Part shown: positions 12,567 through 26,104 of the stretch, piece after piece
How positions within the stretch are numbered: position 1 is the first letter of the stretch
Layout: every line of letters starts with the position of its first letter
Assembly: GCA_963514095.1 (NCBI GenBank)
Contig: OY741273.1
Span: 22,037,046 to 22,101,045, forward strand
Direction of reading: 5' to 3'
DNA: 64,000 nucleotides
From: Eutrigla gurnardus
Taxonomy: Eukaryota > Chordata > Actinopteri > Perciformes > Triglidae
The notes under the pieces: model-generated
What the model saw: only the letters and a program-made list of their open reading frames with translations
What the model was told of the DNA's origin: nothing
Databases searched by the model: none
Translations under genes and position numbers: made by a program

Positions 12567-14536
12567 ATATATAACAGGAGAGTGAAGGTATGAGATTTCG
12601 AGACTCTGACATCCAAGTCACACTGGATAATTTTTTTCCCCCCTCATGATCATTGATGTGTGAGTGCATCTGTCTCTTTGACTATCTGTTGGTGTGTGTG
12701 TGTGTACTTTCCTTCATCTCTGTGTGCGCGTGTGTTGTGCAGTTTTATCTTTGGTGTGTGTGTTTTGTGTGAGGAGACTTCTGTTGGCTGCAGCTTTATC
12801 AGCAGCGACTCCAGCTGTGTGGAGTGTTCCTCGGGGGGGTGCTGTGCGTCCTGCTGCCGATGCTGCTGCTGCTGCCCATGTAGCGGCCACTCTTGTACTT
12901 GTGGCTTAAACACGCATGAGCAGACACACGCATATGAAAGCATGCTCAAACAGTAGGATTGGCCAGGATTCAGAACACAACGGAGCGCTGCACGGTGCCA
13001 AAGGATGTTGTGGACATGCGTGGAGTTCGTTCACAAAGGGCGATGACCTTCAGTCAGAGTGGGCAACGGAGAAAGCGTCAACAACTGGCGGAACTCACAC
13101 ACACACACACACACACAATTTTACTTTTACCAGCTCGGTGCCAGATGTCCAGAGTGCAGCAGCATTCTCTGCAGCCACCTCGTCTGTCTTTGTATGAATC
13201 TGTGAATTGACCAGCCGAACCATTGGCTAAAGCTCCTATGCAGAGGTCCCTCCTTTGTCCGTATATGAGTGATTTGGCAGATTGGAGTGCGTAAAAATCC
13301 ATATGGATCATAATATCTGTCCGGATGGATGAGAGAAACCAGGTTGTTAGAGAATCATTATGCGTTTATGGAGGGGGACGACTTGATGATGGTTGAGGAT
13401 AAAGGTGCGTGCCTCAGTTCACACCACATATTCAGAGTTATATATTTTCACGTAGAGCTGAAACTATCCTTATTTTTCTCCAGGTATTTGTAAGTGAGAC
13501 GGTATCTCAATGTGGATCGCTCACGTCATGTTACATAAAAGGGAATCTTTGTTTACGAGTCACGGAGTTTACCACTCGGCTTGTAAAACAGCTGTAAAAT
13601 ATCTTCTGTGGATGGATGTGGGCATTTACCAGGCAGGGAGGGTCTATCGATAGACCTCACAGAGTTGCATTGTGGGAGATGTAGGACCTAGTGGGGCCTG
13701 ACCCATCCTTGAGAAGAGAGACATGCTTGACCCACACATTAGACCATACTAGAGAGGTGTATGTAGTATATATCATAAAACAGAAGTATTACATTCCAGT
13801 CCAGGAGAGCCAATGAAGTGTGAATCCTGCAATTCTCTCAATCCGTTGAATCTGATGCGGGATTCTGACTATATAGAACTGTATAGACCACTATATTGAC
13901 TCCTCACTGAGGGTGTGCTCATATCTGCTGTTGTACTTGTAGGAGGTAAGCACAACTCTATATCATTACAAGTTAACTGTATTTGTAAAAGAAGCAGCTT
14001 ATTATCACGAAAAGATTCCTTCATTATGTTTTGTGGAGGTTAATCAGGGAACAAGATTCCTCCTATCATATAGTTTTCTTCAGGTACTTTTTAAGTCGAG
14101 CTACATTGAGCTGAACTGACCCTTTGCTAAGCCCCGCCCCCTGCTGCCACTCCGTCCACCTGCCAGAGCTACCCTGATGAAATATTATCTGATTTTTGAA
14201 AAAATACAGAAGCGATTTCTGAGCGAAGCAGAGAAGTTCTAATCACGACAAGCTCGAAATTCCACAAAACCATGCCTTTAAGGAGCACAGCTGGATAGTC
14301 GTTGGACCCTGGTTGTAGCTGGCCGATGCTACGCCATGGCCAGTCTTCATTCGAGGGGCGGGACTTGGCAACGGGTGAATGGATTCCTGTGGTCTAACAG
14401 GCTGAACTAATATCAGGTTATTTCTTAAATGTTTTTTTGAGGTCACTTGAGTCTTTACTGGTGTTGTGCCAGTGTTGGGATGCTGTCTGACGTAATGTCT
14501 CAAACACTCGCAGACCTCTCACTTATAGAACCTGGC

Positions 14537-14579
<43 letters not shown>

Positions 14580-17116
14580 AGAGATAACGTTTCTGTCCCC
14601 ACTTTCACTCAATTATGATGTGTCTTTTGGCTAATGGCCGGGTCCCCTCTCTCCATCTTCATCACTCTCCGTTTCTCTTTCTTAATGTCTCTGAGGACTT
14701 GATTGGCGGCAGTTATTTCAGGGTGCTTTTGCTGCGTCAGCTAAGTGAAATCCGCCACGGGAGAGCAAGAGAGGCGACAGAGGGGGGTTAGAGCGAGGCG
14801 ATTGTATGGAGGGGACCGTCGCCGCTGATGATAGAGGGACCTCGGAGACAAAAGCGATGGGCGGGCAAGCTTTTATCGTAATTACACCTCTACCGCTGGA
14901 TGGAGAGAGGGAAAAGACGGGAGAGAAGTGTGGGCCCCGCTGATGCTAAGTGATCACGTCGAGAAGAAATAAAAAGTAAAGTGTAAAGACAGTCAGTACA
15001 GTACAAATGTGGGCACAGTCCGGATGGTATTACCATCCGCTCACAATATGATGAAGCTTCCTACCGAGTTTTAACAAGTCGATATTTGAATTATTATGTG
15101 TTCCTTTCAAACGTCTGTCTGGAGAAAACATTTCATTGTGCTGTGGGAGGATTTAACCTCCACAGTTTCAGTAAAGCTGCAGATCTAAAGAATGTACTTT
15201 GGAGATTGGTTCAATCAGAGTGTGATTCTGCTCAGTAATGTTTCTGTCATAAAGTATACAGTACAATAAACCAAGACTGATTTTAAAGGTCACAATCATT
15301 TCTGACAACATAAATATGAACTTAACCCAAATAACTGTATTTTGTGTGTATTTATTCCAGCAAAATGAGGATAGTCTGTAAAAACAAAAGGACAAATAGG
15401 CTTTACAGAAATGCTTCTTTCTAAAATATATTCTTTCTACAGACTATGATTCTATAATCCTAAAACTCTATGTATACCCTTCCATCAGTATGAGATTATT
15501 CTCAAAATAAAGACTAAAAATATAAAAAAATATGGATCAATTTCGGGTAGCCCCAGCCCCCCTAAGATAGGCCTCTCAACATCACTGGTTTAAGTTAAAA
15601 TATATTTCAGTCAGATATGCAACAGAGATATATGGTATCCGAGTTTGTAGGGGCTAATAGTAGAGATGGCATTATAAATTGGGAATGATTAAGTAATATA
15701 TTGTAATTAACAAAGTAAAAATAGCTTGGTATTATCATTGGGGGAAACACAGTCAGAAATAGTATAGTAATACTTTGGGAACAATATGGAGATCTGCTAA
15801 CAATAAAAGGGTTATATCGATGCAATAAGTGGATTATAATAGCTAAAAACAGCAACATGAATTAGCAAAAAGAAGAATTTCCCCCTGCTGCCTTTTGACT
15901 GTATCCTGTATCCGAGGAGGAAGCCGTTCGGCCATTTGAGCCGCGTTGTGTAATTACAGCTATGCTTATTTAATGGCTGTTTATCCACCCGGCTGCAGTT
16001 ATTGAAGGGAAATTGGGGTCAATAACGCGACCCCTTCCAAATAAGTGAGCGCCTGCTGCGTCGCTCACCAACTCCAAGACCCCTTCAACTCATTTACACT
16101 TGACAGGCACGTTTATGAAAGCGTGTTTTGGCAGGTACATGTGTGCTGAGAAGACAGCACACATGTGGGTTCAAGCTCATGACCAAAAAAGGCAATCTGC
16201 AGAGGCAGCTTATTATCCATGCGTGGTGTTTATTATCGCCCATGTCAAAGCATTCACCGTGTTTGCTTTGACGCCGGCATGCAGTCGTGCATGTGTGTAC
16301 AATTAGCTAATTTGGCTCAATTGCTTTGCTGATATGTACATTGTTTCACAAAATAATTATTTGTTTATCTTACTAATGCGACTATTTAATTAAAGCAACC
16401 CCTCCTAATTGCCAAGGGTATATAGACGTCTATGCTAGAGGGTGTTCTGCCGGCGTATGTGTCCCTGAGTCTATCCGCATGCGTGACATCAGCCGCCACG
16501 CGCTGTTAATTAGCATTCAACTTACGGTGCGTGTACGGCTCAATGCTACGACGCCAGATGTCAGAAGCCAAGAACGTATAGTCACAAGTGGAGCCTCGGC
16601 AACGCTGACATTGGATCAGGGACGGAGCGTTTCACAAAAATTACCATTGAGTTGAATAAAGATGAGTTGACAACCCTGGCAGTCTGGACCAAAAAAAAAC
16701 CAGAACATTATGAGCTTCACGAGATAGGTATTTAGTACTGTGATTTTTAAAGTTGTTTTTATAAACTTGTTTATTTCCCATGGCCATGCAGCTATTGAAA
16801 AGATTCCCTTAGTGTTGGTGAAAAGTCTGTTAATTTTCCAGATGGCTCACTCACTGTTGTGAAATTGCTGTATTTTCTATTCCTTACTTTTTTGGAAAGG
16901 AAATGAAGATGCACATAGTTTCACATATTGCTTTCACTTGATGGACACCGCCAGAGAGCAGTCAACATTTACAAAGACAGCAGTAAAAATGGACTGACCA
17001 AGTTATCTTACCTATAGCACTCTGATCATAGCACTGTTGCTCTTAAGGTACTACTTTACTCAGATGAGAACACTTGTTCTATTTTCAGCTCTTACTTTAT
17101 CGGCAATGATACGTTG

Positions 17117-17200
17117 TGGTTTCTTTGTTTCCTTCTTTCGACAAATGTACTTATTGTAAGTCGCTTTGGACAAAAGCGTCTGCTAAATGACCTAAATGTA
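17117..17200 (+). repeat. SINE/L2-type LINE 3' tail, copy 1
   Basis: The segment contains the string GTAAGTCGCTTTGGACAAAA followed by GCGTCTGCTAAATGACC, which I recognise as a widespread 3' tail of teleost SINEs and L2-clade LINEs. It matches 41794-41877 in the same orientation with about two mismatches over 84 bases. Sequence upstream of the match differs between the two copies. Confidence 0.8.
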
Positions 17201-18927
17201 TCTAAATAACAAAAATCAATAGTGAAAATGAATAGTCATACTGCATTTATCTGTACATGAATGTGTTTAATCCTTGAAATGCATTATGATGCCAACACTG
17301 CGTCATATATTAACATATGTTATGACCATTTACAATGTGAGATGCAATAGAATAATGACCAAGACAGCGATTGATGGAAGCGATCATATATACGGCTTAA
17401 ACAAACAGTTTTTCAGCTGTTTCTGTCTAATTAAGTGTTTTTTTTTTAAAAAGCACTCCATCTGGCTCTGGCTACAGATTTATGTTGCAGTGTGTTCACA
17501 TCGTGCTGATCTGCAACATGCAGACAAGGAAAGGATTTTCTGAGGAGTTTGTCGTTGTGCGTCACCGTGGCTCAACCGGTTCACGGTGACAGTAATGTGA
17601 CTGTTTATTAAATGCCGCGCCCTCTGATCTGTATTTCTGACCTGAGATCTGCATCTGTTTTTTGTGCTTCCAAGTTTTAAATTAAGTCTACGACCTGTGG
17701 TCGCTCTAGTGACTGTGCGAGGCTTTACTTCCGCTTTCAGCTGAACATGCTCACTGTGAGGGAATTTTCTCTATACCCGATTCCCTCAGTGGAAGATTAA
17801 TACATGTCATTTTATGAATAGGTTCACATTTAATCTGAGTTATTAAGCGTCTGCTTCTCCAGGAGAGGCAACGTCACAAACAAGACACTAGCGTCTCTCA
17901 GGGCCGAACACAAATCTTACCTTTAACCTAGACATAATACAGACGCCGTGGCAGCTTCCTCAACATAACTGAGGCTTTTATGCTCTCCCAGGAAGGAAAG
18001 GATGCAGAATCGGGGGTTGGCACTGCACTCCTGAGTTCATAACTGTTGTACTGCTCGAACCTTGATTCTCACGTTGGGCATCATTTTCTGTATAATCTCC
18101 AGAGGTCTCCTTGCTTCGACTCATATTTCCATAACACTCACAATGACGACGCCAACATGCTGATGTTGAGCCAGGTCCACCCTCTTCGTTAAGCTCATTA
18201 GCATGCTGACATAAGGTATACCTGAGGATGAAGGGTACAGTGCAACTACTATTTAAACTTAAAAAGGCCTACTTTTAGTTCTCTGGAGTAATTTACTGCT
18301 ATGGCATAAACTGATATTCATCAGTTTTCATTCTTTCATTTTCTTATTGTGATAACGAAAAGGGAAAAAAAGTGTGTCAAAAGGTGAAGTACCGTACAAA
18401 TTAATAATTTGACCTGACGATCCTTGTCGAGACATTTCAGCACTAGTAATATCTAAATATTCTTTCCCTCCAGTAACAAGCCTTGGTCAACCACTTTTTC
18501 ATACCATGAAATCTTAAGATGAACAAATTCCAGGCCCTTAAGAAAAGGGATCATAAAGTAGGAAAGATCATTAAGGATCCAACGATGTGATACAGCAGTG
18601 GGTTATCCAGTAAACATGCCCCCGATGAAAGGAGATGGAACTTATCAAGTCCAGCGCAGGGTGTTTTATTGTGTTTCTGAATGACGACGCCCCTTATACA
18701 GTAACACAATAAACCTTTTGATATCTCATTGAAGTCTTGAAAATGGGGCCCTAGCAGTGGGGATGAGTAAACAACTCTTAAGGTAGAGAGGCCAATATGG
18801 ACTGTAAAGATATCCTTCTCCAGGATGGAACTTTGAATGTGTGAAGGTACCTGAATGTCTCATATACAGAATTTAAATAGAACCATTGCATCCACCCTCA
18901 CCTCCACCTCCCCTGTTCTCTCCTCAG

Positions 18928-19120
18928 GCCCACCTTCCGTTACTTCACCTGGCACACGTGCGTGCTGGGCATCGTGGGTTGTGCCGTCATGATGTTCCTG
19001 ATCAACGCCATCTACGCCTCGGCCAGCATCGCCTTCATGCTGCTGCTGCTCCTGCTGATTCACTACCTCAGTCCCACCTCCAGCTGGGGCTACATCAGCC
19101 AGGCTCTCATCTTCCACCAG
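18928..19120 (+). CDS. slc12a9: slc12a9 internal coding exon C (last membrane helices)
   Basis: The acceptor is TCCTCAG and the donor is CAG/GTCTGA. The first base completes the arginine codon of the previous exon, giving R-P-T-F-R-Y-F-T-W-H-T-C, and 64 codons follow to a phase 0 end. Two strongly hydrophobic stretches (TCVLGIVGCAVMMFLINAIY and ASIAFMLLLLLLIHYL) form the final membrane hairpin. The exon then reads SPTSSWGYISQALIFHQ, the start of the cytoplasmic C-terminal region. The S-S-W-G-Y-x-S-Q-A-L-x-F-H-Q pattern matches SLC12A9. A (CA)n tract of about 134 bp begins 135 bases downstream of this donor. Confidence 0.95.
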
Positions 19121-19250
19121 GTCTGACTCACGGACACCCACACTCCAGAACCGCCTTGTCATTACATGAGCTACTAAAACCTCATCCCCAAAGCTTTACA
19201 AGAGACGGTGCCTCTGCCAAGCCATAGTTCTATCCGCTTTATAGAGAGAG

Positions 19251-19388
<138 letters not shown>

Positions 19389-20116
19389 TCTGATCTACAC
19401 TGCCTCTTCCTCCCTCAGCACTTTGCATTTAGCAGACACTCACGCATACACACAACACCGCCTTGTCATTCCTACAGCAGCTATCTATCACATTTATATC
19501 AGGACTACCAGACTCACACACACACACACACACACGCACACACACACACACGCACACACATCAGCGTCTTTTCCCTCAGCAAAGCTCTCTATATTTATTA
19601 CACACACACACACACACACACTCACACACAGCTTTACATCATCCAGCTCTCCATGTCCTCTATCAGGCGAGCCTGTTGCTCTCAAGGAGAAGGGGTACGG
19701 TTGCCAGGAGGGCCCGTTGCCAAGGCTGCGGGGGTTATGGGCAGGGAGGGTGAGGTGGCTGGGTTTGCCATCAGCTTGCCAGGAGCCAGAACATTATTAC
19801 AACCACTTAACTTATTGAGCTTTTCCTCCGTGTCCTCCTCCCACTCCATTCCTTTTTTTTTGTTCTCTCTATTTCCATCTCCATCCCTCCTCCGCTGTTT
19901 TCTCAATTCGCAATCCTCCACTGCATCCCCTGGAATGTGACTGGCCACCCCCTGGTGCTCCCATCACATTTACAAGTTGATGTGCAGTTGGCTCATTAGT
20001 GTCATGGACAGGCCTACCACGTACGGGCAGGCAGGAAACTTTCATTTCATGTCTTCAATATAGCAGGACGTTTATTTAGTAAATGATGAGCCCGTAAAAT
20101 AGAGGATAAAGCAGTG

Positions 20117-20300
20117 TATGCTTTAGGGCGTGGCTTACCTTGTGGTTCGCTGTGCTACCACGTGTTGTCTGTGTGTTTGTCTTACAACTTTAACGCTTTC
20201 ACGGTGTGTTTTTTGGTCCCTGAAAATGAATCGTGACCTTTTTTTGTCATCTTTAAATGTCTTATTCAGCATTCAGTTGTACTAAGCTCCCTCTGTCAAC
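20117..20300 (+). repeat. Dispersed repeat 'CTTTAGGG-GTGGCT', copy 1
   Basis: Starts TGCTTTAGGGCGTGGCT, has an internal CTACCACG-like block and ends with AAATGTCTTATTCAG and a short unique tail. A related copy with the same order of blocks lies at 37975-38160, and the first part recurs near 38425-38465. The family is recognised by internal comparison; its class is not clear from these copies. Confidence 0.7.
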
Positions 20301-23300
20301 GGCCAAAAACCAAGATGAAATTCAATTCAATTATAAAGAGTCTACAGGCCCAGGGGCCTTGAACCAGAGCCTCAGTGCAACTACAAAGAGACACACAAAA
20401 TAGTTTGTAGTCATTTAATGCCTCTGGCAGTCTGGGTGTCTTGCTCTTTTTGGAGGAGGAGTTGGGGACCTTTTACAAGTCTGTGTCCAGGGGCCCATTG
20501 TCTCGTAATCTGTCCATGGCTTTCAGCTACTTGGAGTTACAATAACATGCGGTATTAAGCATCATATTGGAATATTTGCAGTGTGTTGATTACACTTAAT
20601 ACAGGCTGTCACTATTAATAATGTGCAGTTTATTACTGCTGTAAATGCATGTCTTAACATATTTTAACATATTTTACAAATGTGCCTCTGTCAAACAATT
20701 ACATTAATAGGCCTCGCAGGCCAAGAGTGTGCATGCACATATCTCATACATGCACGTTTCTTCCGCTGCTGCACCCTCTCAGCCATGTGTGGCAGGGTGC
20801 CAACTGGGTGACATTGAAGCAGGGGCGGGAGACACAGCAGCAAACAAAAAAAAACAACACACTAGGAGATAACAGGCGTCTGACAACAGTGTTTAGGAGA
20901 GAAAGAGAATGAAGAAAAAGACAAACTGAGGCAACAAAACGCTGATGGTATCACAGGAGGGGAAGATGGAAGCAGGACGAGGGGATGAGTGATTGAGAAA
21001 CTAAGTGATGGATGAGACTGAAGCGACAGAGAAATGATGATAGCCTGATGGATGACAAGACAGGGGGAAATGGAGAGATAAAGAGAGACAGATGATTAGA
21101 TGAGTGGAGGCAGTTGGACTTCGCCTCTGGGGCCTTGTTTTTTTTTTTTCTTTTTTCTCCTTCATTTTACAGCAATTACCGGACGGGAGTATGGAAACAG
21201 TTATGGTGATTATGACGGTAATAATGTTGGGAACGGTTGCATCTTCATTTTTGATTGATGGCTGTATATAGACACAGCTCCGGGACCTTGAGCTCAGGCA
21301 GTCGCTTTGGGCTAAATCCCTAAGTGGAGCTGCCTTTTTTTTTTTTTTTTCCCCCTACAATTTCCTCTCATTACCTCCAAGTCTATTAAACACGCCCTGC
21401 TTTTTCAAATGAAAGTCATTGTAAAGTATTTTTAGTCATTCTCAAATGATGGGCTTCCATTTAAGGGATGTTTCTCACAGCAAAACCTGCCTACTGCTTT
21501 AAACGACTTGTACTATCAGCTCAACTGGGTTCTTCCACTTCCGCCCACCATGGATTTATTATATGTACTCCCCCTGCTTTCTACAGGGAAAGGCATTTCA
21601 TTGGTCAACGTTACACCTGTCATTCTATTAGTTGGGGAACTTTGACAGGGTAGCAGCTTGAGAATGAGGAGAAGGGTGCAGGAAATCTGTGAATACGACA
21701 TATCTGAGTGCAAACATACAGAAGCAGAGCCAATCCATGGACTATGCAGGCGCAGAGGACACAATTTTGACGGAAAGCAATGTGAAATCAATGAGTCGTG
21801 CTTTGAAGTTTCAAGATCTGACTCTTGAATAAAGATGGGAATAATTCTCCAAAGAACTCCCTCCAATTTAAGCACCACTCAAGAGTGTAAGAGCCGTGAA
21901 AACACCGAATTATCGCCAGTGCAAGCAGCGGCTTTAAAAAGGCGGACATGTCTTCACTGAGCTAGCTGCTCATTAATTCCAATGAGGGTATAAAATGTTA
22001 ATCATGCCAATTAGACTGTAGGTTTAGATCTAATGTTGTGGTTCCACTTGGTTACGTTACCTCGTTGCCACCTCATCAACACAATGGCAGAATCCCCCCC
22101 CAAACATGTGATGTTATGGTGTGCATCGTAATACAAACGGATCCACGCCCTCGAAGGCAGTCACTGATGGGGACATTTTTACCGATGACACTTACACAGT
22201 ATGTATGCATGTATTGTACGCATGCTGACATCTGCACACGCACCAGAACACACACCATTCGGTCCCTGCCACAATCTCACATCCTTACGGGATGTTGATT
22301 GAAGATGTCATTTGTTTCTGCATAAGTTACCGTACGACAGCACACGCATACATATAAGAGCTTCAGAGTCGGTGACTTAAAGACTCGAGATGGACAGCAG
22401 AGCCACGAGGTTGGCTCCATCCTCCATTACGGCTCCTTTTCTGTGTTTGTTTGATTTCTAGCTTTCTTTCTTTTCTCTGATCTTTCAGCGGATTCCATTT
22501 TGTCATCATTACGACTCCACTCTTTACAGCTGCTAAGGGAGCCTACACACAACTCTCTCCTTTTATATCCAGAACAGAATGAGGGTGTTTTTTTTATTGT
22601 TTGTGAGCTCAACTTTTCATTTGTAAAAAGGAAGATGGTATCATTTATCCTTTTCAAAAAAAAGATATCCCTGCGACTAATTTGCTTAACTTAATTTCTT
22701 GGCAGCTTGTTCAAGTAATTGAAATCACCTTTATCCAGTCCACGCCTCTGGCGCTGCCAGATCTGTCTGGTGGGAGCTTTGGGGGGATTTGATTTTTGCA
22801 TTTGCCTTTAATCTCAAAGAAATCAAGGGATGCAAATCTGGGCATGATAAATCACATAGATACTGGGACACGCTTTAAAGGAATGTAGAGGGAAAGAATA
22901 CGAGCAGCACTATACGGTGTTATAGAAATCTACATGAATATATTATGTCACTTATAATCACACTAAATTATGTAATTGTTCAAAGTTCATTCTCCCGTGA
23001 TAGCGGCTTGTCAATCACAAGGTAGACATGCCTTTTTATATATTTTACTATGAAGGGGACCATTATACCAGCATATAATGTTTACAATGTTTACTAAGGT
23101 AAGTAATTAGGTGAGAAAGGGGGTCATTTTCTCATAGACTTGTATGCAATCTGACTTCTTTTTGCCACCAGAGGAGTCGCCCCCTGCTGAATATTAGAAA
23201 GAATTATAGTTATAGAATATAGTTTAAACCGCAAACTAATGCTGATGAAGATCAGATAATATATTAGAAAACGCCATAAGAGCTACTAAATTGAGCTAGC

Positions 23301-23699
23301 GGGGAAATGATATTGTCAGTGACATATCTGCCAGTTTTTTTAGTTCAGAAAAATAATTTAATGAATTTGTGCCCAGCTGGAAAATGTCATTGCAAAATTG
23401 TGTTTCATTTGGTCCACCAGCCAGGGAACTGTAATATTTATACAGTGGTTCAGTGGTATTTTTATTATCACCCTTGAGTTGCAATGACTTCCACCTAATA
23501 AACTTCCTGAAACCTAACGGCTTAAATCAACTTTGAAGAACTACCTTATCTTTCACCTGACTATACTGTAGCTTTCGTTAGTCTGGAGCTTAATGAGAAA
23601 ATCTCTCTCGCTCAATTAAAACCCTGCCATGATTCTGCAAGCGTAAGGATGTCACATACTCAATAACAACCGTCACCCCATTTCTCTCATCTCCTATAG

Positions 23700-23874
23700 G
23701 TGCGCAAGTACTTGCTGATGCTGGATGTGAGGAAGGACCATGTCAAATTTTGGAGGCCTCAGATCCTGCTGATGGTTTCCAACCCTCGCAGTAGCGTGGG
23801 CCTCATCAAGTTCATCAACGACATCAAGAAGAGCGGCCTGTATGTGTTGGGACACGTGCAGCTCGGAGATCTCA
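23700..23874 (+). CDS. slc12a9: slc12a9 internal coding exon D (start of cytoplasmic domain)
   Basis: The acceptor is CCTATAG and the donor is A/GTAAGG. The exon has 58 codons plus one base. It begins VRKYLLMLDVRKDHVKFWRP and continues QILLMVSNPRSSVGLIKFIN through to GLYVLGHVQLGDL. The block R-K-Y-L-L-x-L-D-V-R-K-D-H-V-K-F-W-R-P-Q is the hallmark opening of the SLC12 C-terminal domain. In solved cation-chloride cotransporters this domain has an alpha/beta fold related to universal stress proteins and lies in the cytosol. This is one of the most conserved parts of the gene and a reliable anchor for its identification. Confidence 0.96.
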
Positions 23875-25014
23875 GTAAGGACACCGACCTACTGCTACGT
23901 TCCTCTTCATCCTGTGCTCAACATCGCTGTTAATGTATGTTAATGCTCTGGATGTCGCGGAGAGAGCCTACAACACCCAACGGTCACGATGGCTCGGGCT
24001 CTTACTTTGAAAAACTCTCATAAATCTGTTTCTAGGATCAGGAGACCAGACAGTATTGACCTCCATAGTTCCTCAGCATGACAACATCAGATCATCAGCA
24101 CTTGAAAGTTTACTTCTGCACCATTTTGCATTTAATCCACCAAAGTCTGAGTGTTAGTTTTGAGCAAAACATCAGGGATGGTGATTCCTATTATTATGAT
24201 ATTTAAAGGGTGGCAGCGACGAAAATTAAAAGCTTGGTTGGCTCGACCGTCGACTCAAACTACTCTTTTACTGGAAACAGTAGTAATGCCACTTAACTTC
24301 AGTGTTTTAATTCAGAACCAGTTAAAGAATAACTGTGAGGTCTTTTCAAAATATGTAAGTATACAAATGAGCAGAAATGCCTTCCTCTTTCCCAGCGAGC
24401 CGTCCATCCTTTATTGGAGCTTGTTAGCATGCGAGGCGTTCCTCCGTGACATCGGCTCATCTGCTGTTGTTTATTTGGAGGGAAGTAGTGGCACACACAC
24501 AATGCTCTCTCTTTTCTTCCAGGGTTTAAAGGAGCGGGGTCATTGATTGTTTTCTTTGTCTTTTGAGGGTTTCATCGGTGCATTGTGTTGATGGGAGACT
24601 TGGGACTGGCTCCTGAATGGAGTCTTCACAATCCAAATCCTCTGAGTGTTTCACTCTGGGAAAAAAAACGGGATCTGCTCATTAGCCACTGAAGAGCACT
24701 ATTCATTTCTCATTTTGAGCACTGATGATGCACTTGCTCTTGAGAAATATGGAGGAGTAATTCATTGGCATAACTAAATTGAAGAGGTTCCTAGTGTATT
24801 TGAAGTCCATCCGTTTTATTTCTGTTCTTGCGGCCGAACACAAAGTTGTTGTTGTTGTAGTAGCTGAGTTCGGAGCTCAGCTGCTGCACTCTGTTTCTCT
24901 TCCCTCTCTGAGCCTCTGTCATACAGCCTTCTCTACTCTCTCAATTCACTAGTGTATCTATTTTTGGTGGCCTCCTATTGAACTATCCACTTTGTGCTCT
25001 TTCCACCCTGCCAG
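23875..25014 (+). other. slc12a9 intron between exons D and E
   Basis: A 1.1-kb intron from GTAAGG to CTGCCAG. It holds mostly unique-looking, AT-leaning sequence, with a short TTG run near 24845. The 131-codon open frame at 24151-24546 has no recognisable protein features and is treated as chance. Confidence 0.8.
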
Positions 25015-25161
25015 ACACATTGCCGTCGGACCCCCTGCAGTCCCAGTATGACTCCTGGTTGTCTCTGGTGGACCATCTGAACATCAAATCTTTTGTCAAC
25101 TTGACATTGGCCGATTCTGTGCGTCATGGGGTCCAACATCTCCTCTTCATCTCTGGACTAG
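25015..25161 (+). CDS. slc12a9: slc12a9 internal coding exon E
   Basis: The acceptor is CTGCCAG and the donor is G/GTCAGT. The first two bases complete an asparagine codon; the exon then encodes TLPSDPLQSQYDSWLSLVDH followed by LNIKSFVNLTLADSVRHGVQ and HLLFISGL, ending with one base of a glycine codon. The pattern L-P-S-D-P-x-Q-x-Q-Y-x-x-W-L-S-L-V-D and F-V-x-L-T-L-x-x-S-V-R-x-G-x-Q-H-L-L matches SLC12A9. In the family this is the linker and helix following the first half of the cytoplasmic domain. The intron before it is 1.1 kb and the intron after it 0.9 kb, much shorter than the introns further upstream. Confidence 0.95.
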
Positions 25162-26104
25162 GTCAGTGTCATCATCATCACAAAACGTCCCGCTGGCCAA
25201 TGAGGACATTGGAAAGAAAACGGATATCTGCTCTTAGCTAAAAGCTGATAGATCACCTGATTTTTGGGTTGTGATTGTGAGATTTCTATTGTGTTTTATA
25301 TGATTTTACTTTTGGTTTTTACTGCTTTTTGTCTGAATGTCTTGTCACCTCCATTACTTTTAACCTACATCAGCCATTTAGTTTCAACTGACACTTTATT
25401 TTAGCGTCTCCACTAAAACTTACAAAAACTCCTTTCAACGCTTCAATTTGAGCTGCCACTTCAGTTGTTCTCCGTAATTCTGATCCAGCCGTCATCCACT
25501 TCCATTCCAATGGACGTTTTCATTTCTTTGAGTAATGCTGTTTGTTTCAGTGCTTACACGTAAAGATACGCTTCAAATTCCAGTTCAACTTGTGTCACAA
25601 AATTCAGCCACTTCAATTTCTTTTAGCGCTTCAGGCTTCACTGAAAATATTATGTCCTTTAAATACGTTCAACCTTTAGCTGCTTGTTTTCAGGCAGCTC
25701 TTGTAGCGTTTCTCACAGTAGTTTTAACACTAAACTAATATTTGAGCCGGCTCGTCTTAAAGAGATTTTACTCTCTGTGTCCTTTTCTAGTTTGTTCCTT
25801 GTTATTTGCCGTCTGCCTTGTTATTTGCCGTCTGTCTCTCTCCCCTCTTTGCTGAAGGTTTGTCACTCTTGTCTTACTTAGATCACTCTGCTTTTCTCCA
25901 GCCTGTAGTCTTATCTTTTCTCTGGCTTCTCTCTAGTTCTCACTTCAGTGTTTTCCTCACATCCGTCTTGTATCTTCGCTTCATCTGATAAAACCTCCCT
26001 CCTTCATGTAACAATTTAAAATACCGGTGATAATGATAATAAACTATTTGCTTTAGATTGTGACTAACGCTCTTGTCTTTTTCTCCTCCTGCCGCTCTTT
26101 TCAG
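25162..26104 (+). other. slc12a9 intron between exons E and F
   Basis: A 0.94-kb intron from GTCAGT to TTTTCAG. It is T-rich, with a tandem TTGTTATTTGCCGTCTG duplication at about 25799-25833. No other feature was seen. Confidence 0.85.

Noticed and set aside
24151..24546. 131-codon frame inside the intron between exons D and E
   Set aside because: No splice context, no family resemblance, and the flanking exons join correctly without it.
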